Of a stretch of DNA of 12,564 nt, positions 6,768 through 12,564 are shown in pieces. The DNA is from CAYJRR01 sp964372275 [NCBI: uncultured bacterium] (GTDB taxonomy: Bacteria > CAYJRR01). The translations under genes and the position numbers were made by a program. The stretch lies in the NCBI GenBank assembly GCA_964372275.1, contig CAYJRR010000028.1, positions 1 through 12,564 on the forward strand, written 5' to 3'. The notes beneath the pieces were generated by a model that saw only the letters and a program-made list of their open reading frames with translations, searched no databases and had not been told where the DNA came from. Each line of letters starts with the position of its first letter. The stretch's first letter is position 1.

Positions 6768-8159
6768 ATGAAGAAGAAGATCCACCTGTTCACCCTCGCC
6801 GCCCTGGCCGCCCTCGCGATCGCCTGCGGGGCGACCGACAACGGAACCGGCAACGGCGACGACGACGTCGGCGATGACGACGACGACGGGAACACCGGCG
6901 GGGTGACCGTCGCCGACATCCAGCAGGGGGAGATCGACGTCGACGCGGTGGTGACCCTGGAAGGCCTGATCGTCACCGCGGTCGACGTGGAGGGGGCGGG
7001 GGTCGACTTCTGGGCGCAGGACGCAGGGGGAGGCGCCTGGTCCGGGATCTACTTCTACGACAAGGACGGCGTGACGCCGGCGGAGATCGCCATCGGCGAC
7101 GAGATCACCGTCACCGGGAAGTACAGCGAATACCCCTGGGACGCGGAGGAGGGGATCAGCGAGATCACCCCGTCGGCGGTCGAGATCACCGACAGCGGGC
7201 TGACGCCCACGATCGACGCCATCGCCGCCGCCGACATCGGCACGGAGCTGGCGGGCGACGAGGCCGAGAAGTGGGAGGGCTGCCTGATCGAGATCGACGG
7301 CTCGTTGACGGTCGCCGACCTGGCGGTCGGCTACGGCGAGTACGTCGTCGCCAACGGCGACTCGGGCCTGCTTTTCGTCGACGACGAGATCTTCGACTCG
7401 CTCGAGGGTCGCTTCGACGACGAGACGATCGAGTACCTGGCCGGGATCTTCCACTTCGCCTTCGAGGCGTTCAAGATCGAGCCCCGCTCCGCGCAGGACG
7501 TGATCGGCTCCGACCCGATCCCCGCGGCGGCGGTCCCGGTGGCGAAGATCACCGACCAAACGGCCTCCGACCATCCGGCGGTCGAGACGGTGCTCGACGT
7601 GGAGGGGGTGACGGTCGTCGCGATCTACACCAGCGCCGGCAACACCAAGCGGAACTTCTGGGTGCAACAAGGGGCCGGTCCGTGGAACGGCATCCTGGTC
7701 TACGACGATGCCGGCCTCTATCCGACGATTGCGGTCGGGGACGTGATCAACCTCCGTGACGTCAACTACACCGAGTTCAAGTTCTCCAGCTGGACCGACA
7801 CCGTCGCCGAGCTGGAGCTCACCGACAACTCGGTGATCGAGCCGGTCTCGACGGGAGCGACCCCGGCGATCACCGAGGTCTCGATGGCCGACCTCCTCGC
7901 CTCGCCGGAGCAGTACGAAGGGGTGCTGATCAAGCTGTCCGACGCGAGCGTGACGGTCAACAGCCTCAACCCGGACGCGCCGTCGGACTACAAGGAGTAC
8001 ACCGTCACCGACGGGACGAACTCCCTCCGGATCAACGACACGCTGTTCGACAGCCGAACCGGCAAGACGCTGAGCCAGTCGCTGACGACGGTGCAGGGGG
8101 TCCTCAACTACTTCGTCCAGTACAAGCTCGAGCCGCGCTCGGCGGCCGACGCGCAATAG
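6768..8159 (+). CDS. Lipoprotein with two tandem OB-fold-type modules and an Asp-rich linker
   Basis: A 463-residue lipoprotein with a strong Shine-Dalgarno (AGGAG, 6 bases before the ATG). The signal peptide ends in LAIAC (Cys20), followed by a Gly/Asn/Asp linker (21-45) with a run of five Asp. The rest is two copies of a module of about 200 residues (46-247 and 256-463). Each copy begins with an OB-like half (FWAQ or FWVQ, then W-S/N-G-I, then a YD/YDK-x-G strand and an IGD or VGD turn) and ends with a second half containing FDS, a late aromatic strand and the signature KIEPRSAQD or KLEPRSAAD. The ending matches that of the preceding lipoprotein and of YhcR-like nuclease-associated OB-folds. 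No nuclease or phosphatase motif is present, so ligand binding (nucleic acid, nucleotide or metal) or scaffolding is the likely role. It lies 28 bases after the upstream gene and 64 bases before the barrel gene. Confidence 0.88.
   Translation: MKKKIHLFTLAALAALAIACGATDNGTGNGDDDVGDDDDDGNTGGVTVADIQQGEIDVDAVVTLEGLIVTAVDVEGAGVDFWAQDAGGGAWSGIYFYDKDGVTPAEIAIGDEITVTGKYSEYPWDAEEGISEITPSAVEITDSGLTPTIDAIAAADIGTELAGDEAEKWEGCLIEIDGSLTVADLAVGYGEYVVANGDSGLLFVDDEIFDSLEGRFDDETIEYLAGIFHFAFEAFKIEPRSAQDVIGSDPIPAAAVPVAKITDQTASDHPAVETVLDVEGVTVVAIYTSAGNTKRNFWVQQGAGPWNGILVYDDAGLYPTIAVGDVINLRDVNYTEFKFSSWTDTVAELELTDNSVIEPVSTGATPAITEVSMADLLASPEQYEGVLIKLSDASVTVNSLNPDAPSDYKEYTVTDGTNSLRINDTLFDSRTGKTLSQSLTTVQGVLNYFVQYKLEPRSAADAQ
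6903..7508 (+). repeat. Intragenic module copy 1 (protein-level repeat)
   Basis: Residues 46-247 of the tandem OB lipoprotein. It shares with copy 2 the order FW-x-Q, W-x-G-I, Y-D, GD-x-I, L-I-x-I/L, FDS, K-I/L-EPRSA. DNA identity appears low, so the duplication is old. Confidence 0.65.
7533..8156 (+). repeat. Intragenic module copy 2 (protein-level repeat)
   Basis: Residues 256-463 of the tandem OB lipoprotein, matching copy 1 motif by motif and ending in KLEPRSAAD. Copy 1 has Tyr/Trp-rich YSEYPW where copy 2 has NYTEFKF, so the exposed loops have diverged. Confidence 0.65.
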
Positions 8160-8177
8160 CTCGAGAGGAAACGAGAT

Positions 8178-8210
8178 CGGCGCCGGACCGCGGGGGGCGG
8201 ACCGGCGCCG
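8178..8210 (+). promoter_or_regulatory. Strong GC hairpin directly upstream of the barrel gene's ribosome binding site
   Basis: CGGCGCCGG (8178-8186) and CCGGCGCCG (8202-8210) form a perfect 9-bp stem. After an A-A mismatch the stem can continue with three more pairs (8188-8190 with 8198-8200), leaving a G-rich loop. No T-run follows, so it is not a standard terminator. The stem ends two bases before AGGAG (8213-8217), the ribosome binding site of the next gene. It could lower read-through, protect the upstream message as a processing stop, or tune translation of the barrel gene. Confidence 0.55.
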
Positions 8211-8223
8211 GCAGGAGTCGCCG

Positions 8224-9828
8224 GTGAAACCGAACCCACCCCCCCCGAGACAGCCCGCCCCCGGCCGTTGGGCTGGCGCGGGCATCGCCGGGGTCCGTAC
8301 GGCGGCCGCGACGTTCGCGTACGACGCGCACGCGGCCCTGCTCGGGGCCGCTCCGGCGCGGGCGTCCGACTTCATCGACACCCGGATCACCTTCCTCTTC
8401 TCGGACGACAACGTCCTCGCCGGACCGGCCGACTTCTCCCCGCAGCCCGACTTCACGCAACGGCCGGGGGTGAACACCTTTTTTGACAACTACAACACCC
8501 GCGACACGGGTCAGGAGACCAAGACCGACCTGGCGCTCTACCGGCGCATGGCGGGATGGCACCCGCGGCTCGAGACCGAAGCGGCGTTCCTGGTGCGGGT
8601 CGACCTCTTCGCCGACGACGTCACCGGCAAGGGGGGACAGAAGTTCGCCGACGACGGCACCTACGTGCAGGTGAACTGGCTCGCCGGCGACGTCTCGCAA
8701 CCGCGCGGAGCCGGAAAGCCGCCGCGCGCCTACTTCCTCGCTTTCCCGTTCAACGCCGACCGGTTTCGCCTCGGCTACTCCTACGGGATCACCTGGGGTG
8801 GTCGCGAGATCTTCCCCAAGAACACCGGTCCGGTGCCGGGGGTGAAGTTCGGCTACGACGGCGAGCGCGGATACGTCTTCGGCGGGGTGAAGACCCACCG
8901 GCAGCTCAACGACAACACCAACAACATCGAGGCGGTCTACGCCTTCCTCGCGGGGGCCGGCATCGACGTCACGCCGCTCCTGCGGATCGAGGCCGGGGCG
9001 GGGCGCTTCCAGAAGGGGGCGCTGCCGCCGATCGGGCCGGGGGACACGCTCGCCGGCGAGCGGATCGACGCCAACGGCGTCTCGGGCCAGGTGGTGCTCC
9101 ACAAGGGGCTGCCGATCCAGACCTCGGTCGACCTGCGCCTCTATCGCAACGACCCCGACGCGCCGTTCCAGGCCTTCCGCAAGGAGGAGTACGGGCCCGG
9201 CCTGTCGTGGCTCGTCTCCGCCGAGGCGAGCTACCTGAACCAGAACCTGCGGGACCCGGACACCTTCGGGCAGACCGTGATGCAGCCGGCGATGGCGGCC
9301 GACGTCAACGCCAAGGTCAAGGCCGGTTACGCGCGCTTCCTGTTCGACTTCGTCTACCGCGATCTGTCGTTCCTGCTGTTCAACGTCCCGTCGTTCACTC
9401 CGTACTACGCCTTCCCGGGGAGCGCCGACGTCACCGGGATGTGGTTCGTCGACGTCGGGGCCGATCTCCACATCCCGTCGTTGCACATGACGCCGGGGTT
9501 CACCTTCGGTTACGACAGCCCGGCGACCTACACCGGCGAGACCGGCGGGGCCGGCATCGACGGCACGAACACGGTCGTGGTGCGGCGGCAGGGGGACTTC
9601 GACATCCTGCCGCCGGGGCAGGCGGCCTACGACATCCTCTCCACGCGCGTCTACGACCGGATCGAGCTGTCGGAGATGATGAGCCTCATCACCCAGGTGA
9701 CCTACACGCTCGACAAGAATTCGACCCGGCTGGTGCGCGACTCGGGCGGCTTCCCGCGCCGCGTCTTCGACGACGCGAACGTCACCAACCAGCTCGCCTT
9801 CGCGGTGATCTTCCAGAGCCGATTCTGA
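8224..9828 (+). CDS. Outer-membrane beta-barrel protein, porin-like
   Basis: A 534-residue protein starting with GTG, with AGGAG six bases upstream. The N-terminus is unusual: a proline-rich stretch (residues 3-13) and then an Ala-rich, weakly hydrophobic segment ending ARA-SDF, so cleavage after A47 is plausible. From residue 50 on the sequence is alternating aromatic/polar strands with Asp/Asn/Gly turns and ends in Phe (FQSRF), the usual C-terminal signal of outer-membrane barrels. Examples of strands are FRLGYSYGITWGG, YVFGGVKTH, FLFDFVYRDLSFLLF and SLITQVTYTL. I cannot assign a named family; its size fits a 16-18 strand porin. It follows the nucleotidase and two OB lipoproteins on the same strand, behind the hairpin at 8178-8210, which suggests uptake of a product released at the surface. 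That role is inference. Its stop lies 10 bases from the stop of the convergent gene. Confidence 0.78.
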   Translation: MKPNPPPPRQPAPGRWAGAGIAGVRTAAATFAYDAHAALLGAAPARASDFIDTRITFLFSDDNVLAGPADFSPQPDFTQRPGVNTFFDNYNTRDTGQETKTDLALYRRMAGWHPRLETEAAFLVRVDLFADDVTGKGGQKFADDGTYVQVNWLAGDVSQPRGAGKPPRAYFLAFPFNADRFRLGYSYGITWGGREIFPKNTGPVPGVKFGYDGERGYVFGGVKTHRQLNDNTNNIEAVYAFLAGAGIDVTPLLRIEAGAGRFQKGALPPIGPGDTLAGERIDANGVSGQVVLHKGLPIQTSVDLRLYRNDPDAPFQAFRKEEYGPGLSWLVSAEASYLNQNLRDPDTFGQTVMQPAMAADVNAKVKAGYARFLFDFVYRDLSFLLFNVPSFTPYYAFPGSADVTGMWFVDVGADLHIPSLHMTPGFTFGYDSPATYTGETGGAGIDGTNTVVVRRQGDFDILPPGQAAYDILSTRVYDRIELSEMMSLITQVTYTLDKNSTRLVRDSGGFPRRVFDDANVTNQLAFAVIFQSRF

Positions 9829-9838
9829 CCGGCGTGCA

Positions 9839-11032
9839 TCAGCCGGACTCGGCACAGAGCCACGCGGTCGCGTTCAGGAAGAAGGCCGCGTTGTCCTCGG
9901 ACTCGTCGTGCCAGCTGTCGTAGATGTTGGAGTTGCCCGGACTGGCCGTGCCATCGTCCGCGGGCGACGAGTCGCCGATCAGCACCACGCGGCCGAGCCC
10001 GAACCAGCCGGCCGCCACCAGCAGGCCGGCGTCGCCGTCCTGGTTGGGACGCCAGGCGATCCCCCGCAGCCGCGGGTTGACTTCGCGATCGATGGAGAGC
10101 GTCGTCGCCCCGTAAAACCCGATCGCGCCGACGTCGCCGTACGGACCGTGCAGGAGCGGCTCGCGCGGGTCGGCCACCAGCCCGTCCAGCGCCGGGAACG
10201 ACGCGAAGGACGCCGGATCGAGCTCGAACCCCCACGCGGGGGAGTCGGCCGGCAGCTCGTTCAGGACGGAGTACGACTCCCAACCGTCGTTGTCCCGGTC
10301 GGACCCCTCGTGGTTGGCGATCAGGAAGGCGCCTCCTCCGTGCGCGACGAAGTCGGCCAGGGCCGAGATCTCGGACGCTGATAGCCGGTTGTTCGGCTCG
10401 GGGAGGACGACGGCGTGGAAGTTCGCCAGGTCTTGCGTTCCGGACGAGCCGAAGGTGAAGCTCTCACCGGGCGGAAGGGTCTCGACGAGGTAGCGGCCGG
10501 TCTCGAACAGGGCGAAGCCCCAGGCGGAGTAGGCCCCCGACCAGCCCGACTCGGTGGCGGGCGAGGCGGGCGCCGGCGCCGGTTGGTCGTTGTCGATCAC
10601 CCAGTCGGCGTTCCCGGCCTGCTCGCCGTGCGCGTTGTCGAACAGGACGCGAAACGGGGCCGAGGGGGCGTCGAGCGTCTCGACGTCGGTCGTTCCGGTG
10701 ACGCCGGTACCCTCGCCCACCCGCACGTCGTAGACGGTTCCGGGCTGAAGACCGTGTATCACGAGGCGGTGTTCGATCGCGGTCTCGGCGGCGGCGACGA
10801 CGATCGCCGGTCCGTCCTCGGCCTCGACCGCGGCCGCCGAGGGGAGGGGCGCGTCGGTGTCGTAGCGGACTTCGACGGCGAACGGCGAGAGCGCGACGGC
10901 GGTCGGCGTGACCGTCGACATCGGCGTCGGCGCGCCGCCGGAGCCCGGTTCCGGCCGGCACGCGACCGCGGCGACGAGCAGGGCGGCGTACCCCGCCCAG
11001 AACGCCGATCGAGGTGCCGGGCGCACGGCCAT
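9839..11032 (-). CDS. Lipoprotein with FN3-like region and GATase/DUF4350-like domain
   Basis: A 397-residue predicted lipoprotein (AAVAC, Cys25). After a Pro/Thr linker, residues about 42-120 resemble a fibronectin-III domain (HGLQPGTVYDVRV at 93-105). Residues 127-397 resemble a secreted class-I-glutamine-amidotransferase-like (DUF4350-type) fold: FDNAHGEQAGNADWVID at 131-147, LADFVAHGGGAFLIANH at 225-241 and GSDRDNDGWES at 243-253. I recall the FDNAH...AGNADWVID and SDR-N-DGW motifs from extracellular multidomain proteins, but no enzymatic activity is established to my knowledge; the conserved His and Asp residues could bind a metal or sugar. The domain lacks an obvious Cys nucleophile of true amidotransferases. 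It is convergent with the barrel gene and divergent from the gene at 11047. Whether it works with the nucleotidase block is unknown. Confidence 0.84.
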   Translation of the reverse strand: MAVRPAPRSAFWAGYAALLVAAVACRPEPGSGGAPTPMSTVTPTAVALSPFAVEVRYDTDAPLPSAAAVEAEDGPAIVVAAAETAIEHRLVIHGLQPGTVYDVRVGEGTGVTGTTDVETLDAPSAPFRVLFDNAHGEQAGNADWVIDNDQPAPAPASPATESGWSGAYSAWGFALFETGRYLVETLPPGESFTFGSSGTQDLANFHAVVLPEPNNRLSASEISALADFVAHGGGAFLIANHEGSDRDNDGWESYSVLNELPADSPAWGFELDPASFASFPALDGLVADPREPLLHGPYGDVGAIGFYGATTLSIDREVNPRLRGIAWRPNQDGDAGLLVAAGWFGLGRVVLIGDSSPADDGTASPGNSNIYDSWHDESEDNAAFFLNATAWLCAESG

Positions 11033-11046
11033 CGCAAGAGCCTATC
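11033..11046. other. 14-base gap between two divergent start codons
   Basis: The minus-strand lipoprotein ATG (11032) and the plus-strand ATG (11047) leave too little room for one promoter, let alone two. Either the promoters lie inside the opposing genes or the plus gene starts further in, for example at the in-frame ATG at 11092, which still keeps its membrane segment. Confidence 0.6.
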
Positions 11047-12564
11047 ATGCGGTTGACGGAGTCCCGTCGGCGCACGATCCTCCTCCATTCGATGACCGGA
11101 AACGCCGCGCGCGCACGTTGGAATCTACCCGCGGGAATCCGGGGGGCGCGACGGACCGGAGGACTGTTCCTGTCCGCCTCGGTCCTCGCGGCGATCCTCC
11201 TGGCCCGTTGGCAGTTGATGCCGACGCCGGTCCCGTCGATGCCGCAGATTGCGGATCGCGAAGCGCTCCTCGACTACGCGCGTGCGCGGATCCTCGCTCC
11301 GGAGGACGCTCCGTCCACCGGGACGGCGGCGAGCGCGCCCACCGTCGCGCGGCTTCCCGGAGTCCGCGGGGTGATCGTCACCGCGTATCGGCACGGGCTG
11401 GGGATCCTCGGAATATCGGTCTGGCGCGACGTCGAAGGGTCGGACGTCGTCCAGGCGATCGGGGACGCGGCCGCGCAGGCGGGTCACAACTGGCAGCGAC
11501 AAGGGTGGCGCGGGGGGGTCGAGACGCTCCGCGTGCGGATCGATCTGACCGGTCCCGAGCGGCGCGTCCTGCGGAGGACCGATCGCTACCTGTCACGGGT
11601 CCTCGACCCCGGCGTCGACGGGCTCACGACGCGCGGGACGGCGTTCGAGTACGTCGCGCCGTCGGTCGCCGTCGAGCACTCGGTCGAGCCCGGGCGGCTG
11701 GCCGACGGCCTGGCCAAGCGCGCCGGTCTCGCGTCGCGTGACGACCTGCCGAACCTCTACCGCTTTCGCGCCGCGAGCTTCGTCGAAGGGCCGGGAGGGG
11801 AGGGGAACCACGTCGTCGTCCGCGGCAACGTGCCGCCGCCGTTCCCGCCGACGCCGGCCGACCTGCGCGCGGCGTGCGACGCGGGGGCGCGGTTCCTCGC
11901 GGCCAAGCAGGCGGCTAGCGGACGGTTCACCTACCAGTACGAGGCGCAGCAGAATCGATCCGAAGGGGGGTACAACCTCCTGCGGCACGCCGGCACCGCC
12001 ATGTCGCTGTTCCAGGTTCACCGCGCGACGGGGAACCCGGAGGCGCGCACCGCCGGGCTCGCCGCCCTCGACCACCTGATCCGGGGGTCGGTGTACCGGG
12101 ATCCGGCGCATCCGGAGGCCGCCTTCCTGATCGAACCGAACGCCACGAAGCGAGGGCAGCTCAAGCTCGGCGCGCTCGGGCTCGGCGTATTGGCGCTGCT
12201 CGCCGCGGTCGACGCCGGGGTGGCGCTCCCGCCGGAGCACGAGGAGCTGACGCGCGCGCTCGGCCGCGGGATCCTCACGATGCAGCTCCCCAGCGGCGAG
12301 CTCAAGTCCTATCACGTCACGCACGACGACCCCGGATCGACCCGCCGCTCGATCTACTACCCGGGTGAGGCGACGCTGGCGTTGGTGCGTCTCCATCGCT
12401 GGGATCGCGATCCGGCGTGGCTGGAGGCGGCGCGGCGGTCCGCCGACTTCCAGATCGAACGCCGCTGGCGATGGGGCGGCTTCGAGCTGATGATCCCGCC
12501 CGACGCGTGGCTCACCCAGGCGCTGGAGGGCCTGTCTCCTGGTTGTCCCTCATTCCCTGCCTGG
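11047..12564 (+). CDS. Membrane-anchored protein with AMMECR1-like and alpha/alpha-barrel-like parts, 3' end outside window
   Basis: One frame stays open for 506 codons to the window edge. A hydrophobic segment (about 39-53, LFLSASVLAAILLA) is a membrane anchor or uncleaved signal. Residues about 70-220 weakly resemble an AMMECR1 fold: REALLDYARARIL at 71-83, GVIVTAYRHGLGILG at 108-122 and LRVRIDL further on; the family's RGCIG motif is missing. From about 265 the sequence turns to helical hairpins of the six-hairpin glycosidase / C5-epimerase / lanthionine-cyclase type: FLAAKQAASGRFTYQY, YNLLRHAGTAMSL (309-321), and the repeated pattern of SIYYPGEATLALVRLH. The aromatic/acidic pattern suggests sugar or polymer processing, which is inference. 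Coding support: no stop in 1.5 kb, Ala/Arg/Leu-rich but domain-like composition, and motif conservation. The start is uncertain: the ATG at 11047 or that at 11092, neither with a good Shine-Dalgarno. Confidence 0.76.
   Translation, partial: MRLTESRRRTILLHSMTGNAARARWNLPAGIRGARRTGGLFLSASVLAAILLARWQLMPTPVPSMPQIADREALLDYARARILAPEDAPSTGTAASAPTVARLPGVRGVIVTAYRHGLGILGISVWRDVEGSDVVQAIGDAAAQAGHNWQRQGWRGGVETLRVRIDLTGPERRVLRRTDRYLSRVLDPGVDGLTTRGTAFEYVAPSVAVEHSVEPGRLADGLAKRAGLASRDDLPNLYRFRAASFVEGPGGEGNHVVVRGNVPPPFPPTPADLRAACDAGARFLAAKQAASGRFTYQYEAQQNRSEGGYNLLRHAGTAMSLFQVHRATGNPEARTAGLAALDHLIRGSVYRDPAHPEAAFLIEPNATKRGQLKLGALGLGVLALLAAVDAGVALPPEHEELTRALGRGILTMQLPSGELKSYHVTHDDPGSTRRSIYYPGEATLALVRLHRWDRDPAWLEAARRSADFQIERRWRWGGFELMIPPDAWLTQALEGLSPGCPSFPAW

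Noticed and set aside
5710-6771. A 353-codon plus-strand frame inside the first OB lipoprotein
   Set aside because: Translation is dominated by Arg runs, the mark of an out-of-frame GC-rich shadow; the lipoprotein frame explains the region.
6858-6902. Asp-rich run as a possible RTX-like or EF-hand calcium site
   Set aside because: It lacks the nonapeptide or EF-loop spacing and sits directly after the lipid-anchored Cys, so it is a flexible linker.
6561-8489. A 642-codon minus-strand open frame across the OB lipoprotein and barrel start
   Set aside because: Composition is Arg/Asp/Val/Gly-rich with no recognisable motif. The plus strand has a ribosome site, signal peptide, lipobox and repeated domains.
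8104-9855. A 583-codon minus-strand open frame opposite the barrel gene
   Set aside because: Same antisense pattern. The plus frame has alternating strand pattern, ribosome site and C-terminal Phe.
8556-9923. A 455-codon plus-strand frame overlapping the barrel gene
   Set aside because: Arg/Gly/Ala-rich shadow without motifs, and it runs past the convergent gene's stop.
10908-11741. A 277-codon plus-strand frame at the divergent promoter
   Set aside because: Arg/Asp-rich shadow; the neighbouring frame from 11047 stays open to the window end and shows coherent domains.

Overview
The window comes from a very GC-rich Gram-negative bacterium, most likely a deltaproteobacterial or Myxococcota-type lineage. 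Reasons: a Ser/Thr protein kinase with a large extracytoplasmic part, several lipoproteins (one with a Gly/Asp-rich linker of the kind common in that group), an outer-membrane beta-barrel, and a GAF protein with a Cys/His-rich tail of a type I associate with deltaproteobacteria. This placement rests on protein style and composition only. There are nine protein genes, two of them cut by the window edges, and no RNA genes, CRISPR arrays or insertion sequences that I can see.

Layout. Positions 2630 down to 1 (minus strand) hold a signalling pair: a PknB-type kinase with one membrane segment and a HEAT-repeat region, followed 18 bases later by a GAF protein with a zinc-finger-like tail. Divergent from it at 2821-3660 (plus) is a secreted SH3 + M23 (LytM) peptidase. 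Positions 3799-9828 (plus) hold a four-gene block: a 5'-nucleotidase lipoprotein, an Ig-like + OB-fold lipoprotein starting one base after it, a second lipoprotein made of two copies of a long OB-type module, and, after a strong hairpin, an outer-membrane barrel protein. Convergent to this block, with only 10 bases between stop codons, is a lipoprotein (11032-9839, minus) with a fibronectin-III-like region and a GATase/DUF4350-like domain. Divergent from that one, with start codons only 14 bases apart, a membrane-anchored protein runs off the right edge (11047-12564): AMMECR1-like N-terminal part, alpha/alpha-barrel-like C-terminal part.

How they may work together. The four-gene block resembles the parts of YhcR-type extracellular nucleases (OB-folds plus 5'-nucleotidase) spread over separate polypeptides, with a porin-like barrel added. 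The simplest reading is a surface-displayed system that dephosphorylates nucleotides or a related phosphoester and takes up the product. The nucleotidase keeps its metal site and aromatic stacking residues but has Ser where UshA has its ribose-contacting Asp, so its substrate may differ. This joint function is inference; the individual domain assignments are better supported.
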